In this document: one piece after another, positions 45,801 to 57,218 of the stretch | How the letters are laid out: every line of letters starts with the position of its first letter | Numbering within the stretch: the first letter of the stretch is position 1 | DNA from: Gonapodya prolifera JEL478 | Lineage: Eukaryota; Monoblepharomycota; Monoblepharidomycetes; Monoblepharidales; Gonapodyaceae | DNA: 64,000 nt | Direction of reading: 5' to 3' | NCBI GenBank assembly: GCA_001574975.1 | Contig: KQ965775.1 | Location: forward strand, 67,205-131,204 | Made by a program: the position numbers and the translations under genes | Notes under the pieces: model-generated | Databases searched by the model: none | What the model was told of the DNA's origin: nothing | What the model saw: the letters and a program-made list of their open reading frames with translations, nothing else

Positions 45801-48800
45801 AGCGACCGCGACAGGTCCCGATCCCGACGTCGCACCTAGATCAGACCTGTTCATGGGCATGATCTTCGCGAGTACGGGGCTGCCAGCTGACGCGCTCGAC
45901 TCGGCGCGGTTTTTGGTGCGATCTCGTGGTGGGGTTTGGCGCGATTTGCCTCCCGTGGGTGGAGGTGACTGGTGGAATGTTGTGAGCGTGACAGGGTAAG
46001 TTTTTTTCCGGGTGTGGGAGGATGTGGGCTTGGGGTCCCTAGGTTGAGTTGAGTCTAACTTCCGACGAACCCACCCACGTGCACAGAGCCGCCGCCCTGC
46101 TCAGAACACCCGGAGAGATCGCCGTGACGGACGTGTGGCTCACCCGGTGTACAATCGAGAACAAGCTATTCGAGCCCAGCGAGTGTGGCGCGTGGACGCC
46201 TGTTTCAGTGTCGGGTGCGCAGAGTGTGGGTGAGTTGAGTCTGGGGTGTAGGGTAGGGTTGCGTTGTGATTGTGATTGTGTGCTCACTAGTTTGCGCTTT
46301 GCCGTGGGTGGTGCGGTTGGACTGGGTATAAAGAGTGGAAACGGTGCCGCATCGGTGTGACCAATCTGGATGAGTTGGATCGAGAGGAAATTGGCAAGAT
46401 CGTGGCGGGATTCGGTGAGTGTGGTGTTTGTGTACTACGATGGCGTATCCTCGCGACAGCTCTGAACCCGCCGCGCACCTCTCGCGCCCCAGGCGCGCGT
46501 TATACCGAAAACTTCACCCGCCGCAACACTCACCTGATCGCCGCTACCCTTTCCGAACCGTATGGTGCCGAATACTCCAGGAAGCGCGAGATGGCGCAGA
46601 AGTGGGGTGTGCCCATCGTCTCACGGCAGTGGTTATTCGAGTCCTGTCGAGCTGGAAGGCCGCTGGACGTGCAGGCGTATAGGTTACCTGACCAATTGCC
46701 CCAGGAAACGGACACGGTTGGGCAGGAGGGACAGAGTGAGCGGCCCAATATAGAGCACATTGGGGGAGGAGCTGCAGGTGTCCTGGATACAAGAGGAATC
46801 AAGCGAGTATTGGAGAGTCCTGCGAAGCTTGACGGTGGTGGTGGTGGTGTCGGCGTTGGTGCAGCTGTGAATCCGCCTGGTGAGCCCCCATTTCGAACAG
46901 TCCACCCCACATGTTTGTCACAAGGTGTAACCCCTACCATCCGAGCAGCAACACCGCTTCCCGAAGTCTTGTCGCGGAACCTGGCCCGTGCTGGTGGGAG
47001 GTTCGCCAACCCACCTGCAAACCCACCCGATTTTCGAGTTGCGCAAGCGCACCCTCCTTCAACACCTGAGGCGCGACTGCCCCCATCGCAAATGAATCGC
47101 GTCAGAGTGTTTTTGGCGCATAAGACGACGGTGGGTGGACGTTCCTGTTAGATGAAAATCAATGGCCCGATGTTGACAAACGTAATGAACAGGAAAACAA
47201 CCGGGATAAGCTGACCGGTCTCGTGACTGACATGGGCGCTGAAGTTGTCTCCAATCTCTCTGATGCAACGCACGCGGTATTTGGACGCACGCGTGGGGTG
47301 GAAGCAACGCAGGACTTTGTGGCTGCGATGAGGAGGCGGTTGAATATCGTGTCAGAGTACTGGCTGGTCAAGGTAAGTTTCTTTTGGAGTACTGCAGACG
47401 TGGTATGCTTTGTCTTGACGACGCCCGTTTCAGTCGCGAGAACTCGGGACGTGGCAGCCCGAAGCGAAGTTTCCCCACATGTGCGACCCTGCGCCGGTGT
47501 CTGCTGCAGAGCTTAGCAATCCGGGTTCGGCCGCTCCTCTAGGAGAGGTTCCATCCAGTCGCGCAGATTCAGGCAACAGTACGAACGTAGCAACTGCCGT
47601 CGAAGTACCTCCTCCTCCTCCCTCGGCTGCCTCCACCAGCTCCGCCCTACCCCCCACAACCTCAGCTTCCGTTGCCCCTCCTGTACCACCACCACGCCGA
47701 ACCCGCATGGATATCGCCGCCGAGCGCCGGGAAGCCATCAACGCAAAAGTCCTGGACCTGATCGCCGACATGCCCGCGATACCTGCCCGTGTCAAGCGCC
47801 GGCGCATGGACGAACCTACCACCGACGCATCGGCCTTCGTCCCACCCCAACCTCCCCCGGGCCACGTGTTCCCCCGAGACTCCGAAATTGCTGATCTGCC
47901 TCCTGGGTCTCCGCCAAGAATAAAGCCGATTCCCAAACTTGAGATCCCCACCGTGACGTGGCATGACCCGGAGATAAAGAACATTAAAAAGAGGCTGATG
48001 GATATGGTGTCAGGAGGGACGGCTGACAAGCGAGCGAAGGCGGACCCGGCTTCTGCGTCTCGTACCGGGGAGGCCGGCGCCGGGGGGAAAGGCAAGGAGC
48101 CAGCCATGGAAGGTGCAGGTCCCGCGGCCGGGCGTGCACCAGAACCGTCGTGGATCTCCGTGTCGCGAGATTCGGTCTCGAACGTGTCCACCAAATCTGG
48201 CCCGCTCACTCCCCCCGACCCCATCTCCGCAAACACCGACAAGAAGCGGTCAGCCACGGGCCCGGAGGAACGACAGGGGCTGAAACTGTTGGCGTCGTAC
48301 TCCACCGCGTCGGATATCACGCCGGGTGGTGACGCTGGAACCATGCGACGACACGGCCGTCCTGTCGCGCGCCCAGGAGCAACCACCACCAACTCTGCCT
48401 CCCTCACCACCGTCACGACAACATCTGGCCCGTCATCCGTAACCCCACCCTCCAATCGATCTCCCCCCAAATTCCTCTTCAGCGCCGTGGACAATGCGTC
48501 TCGACCCCGTTTCAAGGCCGTGCTTGAACGGTGCGGTGCTCTGGTGTACGATACCAACGCCGGGTGGAAGCCGGATCTGACGCACCTCGTTGTGGGCAAA
48601 GTGGCGCCTACAACGGATAAGTTGCTTGCGGCTGTGGCGGCGGGCGCGTGGTGAGTCGGGTTTGTGGGCCCCGTGACGAAAGGTGGAAAGAAGTGCTGAT
48701 AAGGTGGTGTTGCAGGGTTCTCAAACCGTCCTACATTGATGCATGCTCAAGGGCGAATTCTCTGGTGCCTGAAGAACCGCACGAATGGCCCCCAGAATCC

Positions 48801-49310
48801 TCACGTGAGTGGTGTTGCACTAGTACCCCTCTCTCGTTAACCCCGATATAATGCCATTGCAAACAGCCGGTACCGTACTGGGCTACGCCCGTCACTGGCG
48901 TACCACACTCTCCCCTCACCTGCACATTGGCCCAGGACCCCGGCCTGGCGCGTTCTCGGCCGTTCGTGCGTATTTGGTCGCTGGAGAGATGACGCGAGTC
49001 AATGTGGTGAGGGTTCTGAAGACGGGTGGCGTTACGCAGATGGAGATTGGAAAGGCGCCGTTCAAGATTGCGGATAAGGTATGTTGTTGGGCGGTACCTT
49101 TTGTTGGCTGTTTGTGTGCATAACTCCCGCAAACCCGCACTATAACTTTAGTCTGCCTTCACACACGTATTGGTCGACCTTAATGTGCGCAAGAGTTCGA
49201 ACTCGGAGTGGAAGGTTCTTTTAAAGAGTGGAGTACCGTGCTACGAACTGCAGGCGTTTCTGACAGCGGTTCTGACGGGAGGGGATGGAGAGGGTGCCAA
49301 GTTACGGTGA
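42836..49310 (+). CDS. TOPBP1: TopBP1/Dpb11/Rad4 homologue with eight BRCT domains
   Basis: Checkpoint and replication scaffold. Fifteen exons (42836–42904, 43044–43151, 43238–43330, 43846–43921, 44012–44308, 44547–44660, 44774–45995, 46054–46229, 46334–46414, 46493–47130, 47193–47372, 47434–48650, 48716–48804, 48867–49078, 49152–49310) keep frame throughout: 1576 residues. BRCT cores in order: LVIVTTG...DWIAYCW; FADCVVCTT...RWFWDCV; MRRAVRHLGG...YAWLVELL; MIFASTG...DVWLTRCTI; RCRIGVTNL...RQWLFESC; RVRVFLAHK...EYWLVK; KFLFSAVD...PSYIDAC; HLHIGPG...CYELQAFL. The 2-1-2-1-2 spacing matches animal TopBP1 BRCT1–8, whereas yeast Dpb11/Rad4 have four. Between the sixth and seventh BRCT is TVTWHDPEIKN (Trp codon 47959–47961), like the WDDP motif of the ATR-activating domain. 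The 13-N gap lies in an intron. Confidence 0.92.
43331..43845 (+). other. Unusually long intron 3 of the TopBP1-like gene
   Basis: 515 bp against 50–240 bp for the gene's other introns. It holds a pair of imperfect direct repeats (gagtgatcgacgcgaagcgg at about 43615 and gagtgatccacgcggagcga at about 43669) and a C homopolymer of about 18 (43806–43822), and is very CpG-rich. It looks like an expanded intron or a small insertion; no coding content is recognised. Confidence 0.5.
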
Positions 49311-49590
49311 TGAAGTAGGAGGAAAGGGAAGCGCACAGAAGTATGTCGTGTTTGGAGTAATGTACATTTGCGGTGCGGGTGACAGGATTAGTTTATCGAT
49401 TGCATAGTTCATGTCTAATCTCTCGAGACTCGAGTTGTCGTTAAAATAAGAACTGTCGAATATTGGCAATTCCCAATCGTTTTTTTCTTTATTTGCGATA
49501 CGTCGCCAAAAGATATTTCATTTGGTGTCGCTGACTCACTTGATACATATGTGTGGGGCAATTTAGCCACGTCTCAGCGAAATCGCCCAA

Positions 49591-51102
49591 ATGGCTGCAA
49601 CACACCACGAACCGAGCTCTCTTTCGATACCCGAGGCGGATCCTCCCAACAGAAATGCGATCACGCCGGAGCCGGAGTGGCTGGACGGGTCCGGATTGGA
49701 AAAGCCGGTGAGTGCCGCGGAGTTCTTTCACGGGGACGACACGCGTTACTGAGGCAATCTTCACTAAGGACGTACGCTCTCTTGAAAGATTCTCCGGAAA
49801 GAGTGAGTAACTGCAGTCTTTTCGGAATGATGCTCGACAACAATGAAGCGATCACCATATACTCCTGCCGGAACGCAACACCTACCAAGACTGGATGATG
49901 CTAAGCGAGCTGCTGCATTTCAGCAGCGCCGAGCGAGCACTTGGGAGAGCAGATTGGAGAGCGAATTGGAGATTGTGAAAGGCGAGAGAGACCGCCTCTA
50001 CGCAACATTGGAAACAATTCTCGAGAGCGATGATAATGACGGTGGGTGGCATCCACTCTATCTGTTCGCCGTCTGACAACAAACTGTTGCCATTTGGCCA
50101 TCTCAGTCTTGGTCAAGGTGCGACAATGTTCATTCTTCTCACTTGAGAGTCTTCTGATCTTCCGGCAAACTCGAATTGAAGACGTCCTTTGAGAATTTGG
50201 ATATTGGGTTATCTACGGGTACGTACCACCGTCTTATGTGGCGCTTGCAGTACCAGCCAAAGATTGACCGTGTGATATCGCGTAGTCGTGTTGATAAAAC
50301 GAAACGACCCTCTATCGGTTGCTTTGGATGGCTTTTGGCGGCGCAACGGTCTGGTATGTGTCGCGCGAAGCCTCTTCGAGGCCCACCACGAGTTCATGTT
50401 TCAATTACTGCCTCAACGGTATCAGCCCCACGACGTCAAGCATGGCGTTTCTTACGTGTGTGAAGGACATAAGGTGATTTTTTTTGACGACGATAGTCGA
50501 CTCGAATGTCCACCGCTAATGGAATCATAACGGTGATTTATAGTTACACTCACCCGACCAAACCGTCAAAGACCTGAGCATCACCGCTCGCGGCGCACGA
50601 ATCGTTGCTCGATTTGCGATACCGGACAAGCAACTCATCACTGTCCATGTAAGTTTGATTCCTCGGGCAAGTGACACCTCCAAGAATCGACGACGTGAAT
50701 ACAATCCCCATTCCCCTTTCTAGCTCCACGGCTTACACTTTGAGCGCCTCACTTTCCACGTGCCGCGGGATACAACTCTTAACACCATCACGGAGGCTTA
50801 TACGGAGAGGGCACACGCAAAGCATCAGGTGAACAAATGTTCCCTTGGTACGAGGTTCCGCTGTTCCGAAATGCCCACCGTGCTTTCCACTACAGTCGCT
50901 GAGTTCGAGTGTTGCGTTGACCGTTTTCCACAAGAACCAGGCCAGTATCGCCATTTTCAATTGTCGACGAAGCATCTCTGCTGCATGGCTAACGTGTGTT
51001 TTTATTGTCATCAAGCCCGTTTCGCTGGACAAGAACTTGAAAGATTTGGAACCGGAAGGGGATCAACTGGAGCTTTTCGTCACGGAAGCGTCGGCAATTT
51101 GA
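49591..51102 (+). CDS. Unrecognised coiled-coil protein
   Basis: Start at 49591 (MAATHHEPSSLSIPEADPP), exon to about 49709 with a gtgagt donor. A later exon (about 49863–50040) encodes a heptad-like coiled coil (STWESRLESELEIVKGERDR then LYATLETILESDD), followed by an 11-nt exon (LVK) and pieces TSFENLDIGLSTG, WRRNGLVCVARSLFEAHHEF, DQTVKDLSITARGARIVARF (about 50560–50625) and HGLHFERLTFHVPRDT. The last exon ends PVSLDKNLKDLEPEGDQLEL at stop 51102. The N-terminal disordered stretch, coiled coil and mixed C-terminal domain recall kinetochore-type RWD proteins, but that is an impression only. Exon joins in the middle (50180–50530) are not settled, as two frames remain open there. Confidence 0.5.
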
Positions 51103-51281
51103 GCAGCTCCATGTCGGCATGCTGAAACCTGGAGCACTACCCAGCACCAACAAAGACACGTAGTGGTTTACCTTTTGATTGTACTAGTGGTCATTTTATT
51201 TCTATGACAGTTAGTTTTGTTTCTGTCTTCGGAATGTTTCAAATCAATCGTAACTTTGTTGCAGGGGATCTGACCCCTGCA

Positions 51282-52388
51282 ATGCTTTCACCGAACCAAG
51301 ACGCGAAAACCGCACCGAATATCGTATCAACCACACCATCGATGCCCTCAGGACCGACCCGCGAATCCCTCCTCGCCGCCATCGCCTCGCTGGACCTCAC
51401 TTCTCTCGCTCCCGCAACCGACACGGACGAATCCACGCGCATCCTATGCCAGCAAGCCCAATCGGGTCCTGTTCCCTGCGCGGCGGTATGCGTTCTTCCG
51501 AAATTCGTTGCACTGGCCAAGACGGAGTTGGCGGGTAGTGGGGTGAAAGTTGCAACGGTGGTTAACTTCCCAGAGGGAGTGGCGGCGACGGAGGAGGTGG
51601 AGAGGCAGAGTCGTGGTGCTATTGCGGATGGCGTGGACGAAATCGGTGGGTTTTCATCCGCGATTTCGAAGTTGCGTTCCTTGGGAATAAACTCTGCATG
51701 TCGATTCTTTGTACAGACGTGGTCTGGAACTGGCGCAAATTTACCCTTGGGGACGAAAACGGAGCCTTGGCGCCTATTCGCGCCGTTGCAGAGGCAGTGG
51801 CTGGATCGAACCAGAGCGAGCAGATTGTGGTCAAAGTTATTCGTGAGTTGAACGTTCCGGAACGTCCATCTCCCACTCAACCAGCTAATTAATATCGTGG
51901 TGGACTGCTTCACCTTCTCCGCAGTCGAAACCGCCGCCCTGGAATCAGACTCGGTCTACGACGCGGCCCATCTCGTGCTTCACCGATTGTGTGGATACGG
52001 CGCAGACTCGCTTCCTGCAGGAGCTGAAGAAGATCCAGACTACGTATCACCCTTCTCTTCAGCAGCGAGGACCCATCTCAAGTTTCTCAAAACCTCTACG
52101 GGGCAGCTTGCAATGTCCAAATCGGATCCCACACCTGTTTCGTACGAGAACAAAAGCACTGGAGCGACACCTGCTGCAGTTCGAGCATTGGCAGAGGCTA
52201 TCAACGACGTCGGTGCGCGCAGTGTGGGCATAAAGGTGTCTGGAGGGGTGAGGACTGTAGAAGACGCGGTGGGGTACCTGGACATTGTTTCGACCAAGCT
52301 TGATGGAGAGCTTGAAGGCAGGTTCCGAATTGGAGCAAGTAATGTGTACGGGAAGTTAGTGTCGGCGGTCGAATCACATGGTGTCTAA
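51282..52388 (+). CDS. deoC: Deoxyribose-phosphate aldolase
   Basis: Cytosolic class I aldolase splitting 2-deoxyribose-5-phosphate into glyceraldehyde-3-phosphate and acetaldehyde. Exons 51282–51645, 51717–51842 and 51925–52388 join in frame to 317 residues. Conserved blocks: LDLTSLAPATD near the start, AAVCVLPKFV, VATVVNFPEG, DGVDEIDVVWNW (proton-relay Asp), VVKVILETAAL, KTSTG with the Schiff-base Lys, VGIKVSGGVRT with the second catalytic Lys, and FRIGAS at the phosphate end. Between LVLHRLCGYGAD and FLKTSTG lie about 30 residues not found in standard enzymes, replacing the usual short AGADF link. The start is the first Met in frame after a leader; it gives an N-terminal extension of about 35 residues. 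Confidence 0.93.
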
Positions 52389-52809
52389 TGTCGTGGTGCG
52401 CCGAAGAGGCATCAAGTTACGTGGTAGTCGTCCCAGTTCGTCGATGATCTAAAGTAGCATCAACGAGTCAATCATAGTTGTGAAAGGGGTGCTAAGTTCT
52501 ACGTCATTGCAATGATATCTTGCGTTTATTGATGCTCGACTTCATCAATGCTTCCTGCCGCAGACACACGAACGTGTCCGCGACACCGGCAGTTCAACTT
52601 CCACCTCCCGCTGCACTCCACGCGCATTCAATTCCAAAACACCACATCTCAGAATTCCGCTTGTCTGTCACTTACCAATCTTATAGCAGCCACTAAGGTT
52701 GCAGTGCGGATTCTCCTGCCAGTCTAATTTTGAGGAATCCGAGACTACTTCTTCACTGGATCATGGTCACAAACTTCAGAGCTTTTGATCAGTCTGTCAG
52801 AAAACAATG
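52389..52809. other. Intergenic, start of composition shift
   Basis: 3' flank of the aldolase gene. No gene or repeat recognised; normal CpG content gives way to CpG-poor sequence after the inverted arm that follows. Confidence 0.4.
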
Positions 52810-53146
52810 ACTCTCAACGGCAAACCCTTGAAATGAGGCTTTATCAGATGGCCGATTTCTCAGCTGATGAATTTCCTTCAAGCAATGGTTACAGCTATTG
52901 GCAAAAAGGTTGACTGAAGCCGAATTTTGTGCACGCAAAACATTCCCGAAACATTTCTGCAACATCACTGAAATCACGCGGTGCAGCGACGATCCCTCAA
53001 AACGAAGGGCGCAGAATTGCGGACAAAGTTTTTGTCCGTGTTTTCCCCCCGCCTGGCGATCCGATTTCCGTCCGAGACCCCGCCCGCCTCTCTTCCTCCC
53101 CATTCGCGTCAGTTTCCTCGCTCCCCGAGGACTCGAATTGGACCGA
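52810..53146 (+). repeat. Left arm of a long inverted repeat (CpG-rich version)
   Basis: Inverted match to 58445–58800. The best part (52898–53146 against 58703–58445, minus) starts ttggcaaaaaggttgact and runs through ccctcaaaac, gatttccgtccgagacc and ctctcttcctcccca to gaattggacc. Most mismatches are CG here against TG or CA in the other arm. It can be read as a protein (VFPPPGDPISVRDPARLSS), also readable in the other arm, so the arm may derive from coding sequence. Confidence 0.75.
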
Positions 53147-53189
53147 TTGTACCTGGGAATCTTGCTCTGTGGACCTGTCTTGTTTCTCG

Positions 53190-55085
53190 GATTATTGGTT
53201 GTCGCAATGAGCAGTGAGCTCCCTGCACCGGAAGAGCCAGTTCAACACTTGTATTGGGAGTGTACCTGTATCTGTAATGCGTGCCTCCGGTGTGGGCCTG
53301 AAGAGTGCCCAAACCCGCAAATATGCACGCCAGAAGTTTCAATGCCCCGTGTAAAAGATTCTTGTCCAATGCGGCACAGCGCTGCCAACCAAAATGCAAA
53401 ACAACTTGAAGAAGTGGATGCTGGAACTCCTCCTTAAGGGGCGGAGAACCTTTCCTTCAATTGCATGGGATGACCCCGATCCCGTGACATTTCATCTCTG
53501 CATGTCCACGTACCACCAATACTGGAGACGGTTTGTAGATGGGACCACAAAGAGTACACCTTCACGTTCCAAGAGACGCTATGCTGGGAAAGTGGATACA
53601 ATTGAGGAAGAGGAGGATATTGCGAGTAGGACTGATGCAGATCCTGATGCCGGAGCGTCAAATAGGAGGTCAGACAATCCTCCCGCTCAAAGAGCAAGCA
53701 CCACCAATATGAACACACTGCTGATATCTCAGATGACAATGGAGATAGCTACATTGCTGCGCATGAGTCATCTTGCTCTGATGTAGATGCAGATGAAGTG
53801 AACAGGAATCCCAGTGAGCCTCTTCTCTTGCTAACATTTTTTCATGCAATAAAGCCAAAAATTGTCCTCTTACCCTCTTACAGGATGGGATATCAAAGTG
53901 AGGTGCAAGCTTTATGGGAAAGGTTTCAAAAAAGCCATGCCCATGGTGCATTTTCAATTTTTTGGGCTGATGTGCCAACTCTTAGTTCATTACGTACAGC
54001 AATCAGAGCAGCAGTTGCAGAGACAAAACCCAAATCCGGAATATGAGAGCTTCCAGAAAAGTTTTCCTTGGGATATTCCAGCCATTCTTCTGGTGGTCAG
54101 ACTCTCCTGTCCACTGCAAACGTGTCCAAAGTATTCAAGAAGAATGTGTTTGTCCAGAAACCTTTAGTGTCATTCTGATTGATGGTTGAAATTATTGAAG
54201 TTGTTCAGACAACAAAAATTGATCCCAAGGTCAAATAAAGTCCTATTGTTCCACAGATGCTTCCTTTATGATGTTAGTTCCTTCATGAACGCTAATCTCT
54301 GTACTTTTAGACTGTGCCTCTGTTCCAAAGGCAATGGCTTCCATTGTTCAAAAATTTTGTTGTTGAAGGAGAAATATCAATGCTGGATATTGCTATGTGG
54401 AAGTTTTGACTGAGAGACATGTGAAATTGACCTATGAGCTACTTTGACTCTGGGCTGCTAGTGTGGTAGGTTTGGATTTTGGGAGTGCTGATTGATGATG
54501 TCATCTTACTGCAGTAATTTTGCAGGTAAAGGTAGTTGCAACTCTTGATGCACCCCTGCCTGGTATGGCACATTTTGACACTGGAAGTGCACAAAGACAT
54601 ATGTACATTTTTTGTGGTCCCGTTTTTGAAAGAACTGACGTATTCTGTTACAACAGAGCAAACTCTCAGATCACTGGAGACACCATTGCCATTGCCTACA
54701 CCCTCAGCAAGATTTTGTACTAGTGCATCAACTGGTAATGAGCTAGCTGTGCCACCTGCAAGTGTGGTAAGAAGTGTGCAGGTGTTTGTTGAATCAAAAA
54801 AACCAGGCCTGTCAATGGTGAAGCAGAGCAGAACATTGGGGCTCTATCTGGTGGACCAAGGGAATGTTGTTGTTGTCCCTGGTATGACTTGGAAGGCTTT
54901 ACTTGCTGTGAAGCACATCAAGGAAACTGATGCACCCAGTTGGTTCACAGCTTGTAATTGAAGAATGTTGGGATGGTGTGGAATTTTCTGGGGAATCTGA
55001 AGTTCAAGGATACGTTCCAGCGTCTGGTGATGTGGAGATCATTGTGAGGAAGAAGAGAATGGCTGATGTGAAGAGGCTCTTTCAA
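53190..55085 (+). mobile_element. CpG-poor mobile-element sequence with unknown open frames
   Basis: Plus-strand frames follow each other: a Cys-rich start (ECTCICNACLRCGPEECPNP, possible zinc ribbon, about 53240–53310), FHLCMSTYHQYWRRFVDG (about 53495), a serine/acidic linker, FQFFGLMCQLLVHYVQQSE (about 53960), TLDAPLPGMAHFDTGSAQRH (about 54550), and VRSVQVFVESKKPGLSMVKQ with YLVDQGNVVVVPGMTWKALL (54770–54900). No transposase family is recognised with confidence. Frame breaks are present throughout. Confidence 0.45.
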
Positions 55086-55137
55086 AGTAGCAATGCAGAC
55101 TAACTAGTGATCATTATTGACATCTTGTGGTAGATAG

Positions 55138-55243
55138 TGCTACACAACCTAGGTGAGCTGCACGAGCCTGTAATCTGCAGGAACGTGTATATATGATCAG
55201 ATGTACATAGCAAGACGTAATGTGCATAGAACTCACCTGCAGG
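55138..55243 (+). repeat. 245-bp repeat, copy 1 (cut by the assembly gap)
   Basis: Starts tgctacacaacctaggtgag and matches copies 2 and 3 closely up to cacctgcagg, where the Ns begin. Confidence 0.85.
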
Positions 55244-56097
55244 NNNNNNNNNNNNNNNNNNNNNNNNNNNNNNNNNNNNNNNNNNNNNNNNNNNNNNNNN
55301 NNNNNNNNNNNNNNNNNNNNNNNNNNNNNNNNNNNNNNNNNNNNNNNNNNNNNNNNNNNNNNNNNNNNNNNNNNNNNNNNNNNNNNNNNNNNNNNNNNNN
55401 NNNNNNNNNNNNNNNNNNNNNNNNNNNNNNNNNNNNNNNNNNNNNNNNNNNNNNNNNNNNNNNNNNNNNNNNNNNNNNNNNNNNNNNNNNNNNNNNNNNN
55501 NNNNNNNNNNNNNNNNNNNNNNNNNNNNNNNNNNNNNNNNNNNNNNNNNNNNNNNNNNNNNNNNNNNNNNNNNNNNNNNNNNNNNNNNNNNNNNNNNNNN
55601 NNNNNNNNNNNNNNNNNNNNNNNNNNNNNNNNNNNNNNNNNNNNNNNNNNNNNNNNNNNNNNNNNNNNNNNNNNNNNNNNNNNNNNNNNNNNNNNNNNNN
55701 NNNNNNNNNNNNNNNNNNNNNNNNNNNNNNNNNNNNNNNNNNNNNNNNNNNNNNNNNNNNNNNNNNNNNNNNNNNNNNNNNNNNNNNNNNNNNNNNNNNN
55801 NNNNNNNNNNNNNNNNNNNNNNNNNNNNNNNNNNNNNNNNNNNNNNNNNNNNNNNNNNNNNNNNNNNNNNNNNNNNNNNNNNNNNNNNNNNNNNNNNNNN
55901 NNNNNNNNNNNNNNNNNNNNNNNNNNNNNNNNNNNNNNNNNNNNNNNNNNNNNNNNNNNNNNNNNNNNNNNNNNNNNNNNNNNNNNNNNNNNNNNNNNNN
56001 NNNNNNNNNNNNNNNNNNNNNNNNNNNNNNNNNNNNNNNNNNNNNNNNNNNNNNNNNNNNNNNNNNNNNNNNNNNNNNNNNNNNNNNNNNNNNNNNN
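55244..56097. other. Assembly gap of 854 N
   Basis: Unknown bases. The gap is bordered by a dispersed repeat on the left and a tandem repeat on the right, so it most likely hides more repeat copies. Confidence 0.99.
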
Positions 56098-56702
56098 CAG
56101 TTGAATACTGAGAGTACCAATTTTGCTGAAGTTGCGTAAATAACTCCACAAGAAGCAGTCCAACTCAAGCGAAACTTTGAGGATGCAACATCAATTATAA
56201 TGTGCAAAGAGTGGCATTGCTAAAACAGCGATATTGCGCTTTGTTCTGCGTCGTCGACCCCATGACTAAAATTACGCCGGCAATGATGTCTGCTCACTCA
56301 GTGTTTGAAATTCAACAAAAACATGCGGTCCTGATAGACATTGCATGGAAGTATGTGTCTGCTGAAGATCTTATCTCTGCATAGCTTCTGCGTCTTGCAA
56401 TCAGCTGAATACTGAGAATAAAAATCTGCCACTTCTGTGAATAACTCGACGAGTAGTAGTCCAATCAAAGCGAAAATTCGAAGTTGCATTAAAGATTGTA
56501 ATATGCAACGAGTGGTTGTGCTTGAATCGCAATATGTGTATTCGTTCTGCGTCGCCAATCCCATTTTCAAAGTTACGCCAAGAGAGATTGCTGTTCACTG
56601 AGTGATTCAATTCAAAAAGCACCGCGTCGCCTCAATAGATATTGTAGTGGGGCTCGTGACTGCTAAAAATCACGTCCCTGCCTAGCTTCTGAACCTTGCA
56701 GT
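56098..56702 (+). repeat. Tandem repeat, unit about 303 bp
   Basis: Two complete diverged units, 56098–56401 and 56402–56702, each opening cagytgaatactgagar and sharing aataactc, agtccaa, gcgaaa, gttctgcgtcg, tgctcactgagtg-like and gcatagcttctg/gcctagcttctg blocks. A third unit starts at 56703 (cagctaaaaacaggga) and stops after about 30 bp. The array abuts the gap, so its true copy number is unknown. No coding capacity. Confidence 0.8.
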
Positions 56703-56734
56703 CAGCTAAAAACAGGGAAGGAAGTTNGGCATAA

Positions 56735-56983
56735 TGCTACACAACCTAGGTGAGCTGCACGAGCCTGTAATCTGCAGGAACGTGTATATATGATCAAATG
56801 TACATAGCAAGACGTAATGTGCATAGAANTCACCTGCAGGTACGTGATGCCAAACTTAGGGCACGTCCTGCAGGTGTGCACATCTAAACCCGCAGCCACA
56901 GTAGTGGCACAGCAGCTAATACCCAACACTCATACTACACTATATACTCCACGTTAGTGGATGTCAGTGTGACAGATAGGGAT
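56735..56983 (+). repeat. 245-bp repeat, copy 2
   Basis: Full copy from tgctacacaacctagg to about tggatgtcagtgtgacag. It contains two inverted-facing CCTGCAGG blocks (cacctgcagg and cctgcaggtg) and a tccacgttagtgga hairpin near the right end. One N at 56829. Confidence 0.85.
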
Positions 56984-57218
56984 ACAATGATACAGCATAA
57001 AAGCAGGCTTGTGCTATGCAATGATCAATGTATTGTGCAGCAATATCAAGGGCAACAAAGGAATTGTCAATGGAGTCAACCCAATCCCTGTACTTCCTCA
57101 TCCACTGTTTCAAATAACCAAAGAAGTTTTCCACTTGCCAAACAGTATTAGAGGTCTGACGGAGTAAATTGCCATAGGAAACTTCAATAGACATACTGGT
57201 GTCAAATCTGGAGAATTT
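56964..57218 (-). mobile_element. Transposase-like fragment between two repeat copies
   Basis: The minus strand reads SNTVWQVENFFGYLKQWMRK, DWVDSIDNSFVALDIAAQYI and AQACFYAVSLYPYL, a helical piece with the flavour of a DDE-transposase C-terminal region (WQVENFFGYLK). It is flanked on both sides by copies of the 245-bp repeat, so it may be the cargo between them. The family is not assigned. Confidence 0.4.

Noticed and set aside
55114-56163. Open frames of 300–350 codons on both strands
   Set aside because: They consist almost entirely of N and exist only because the gap contains no stop codons.
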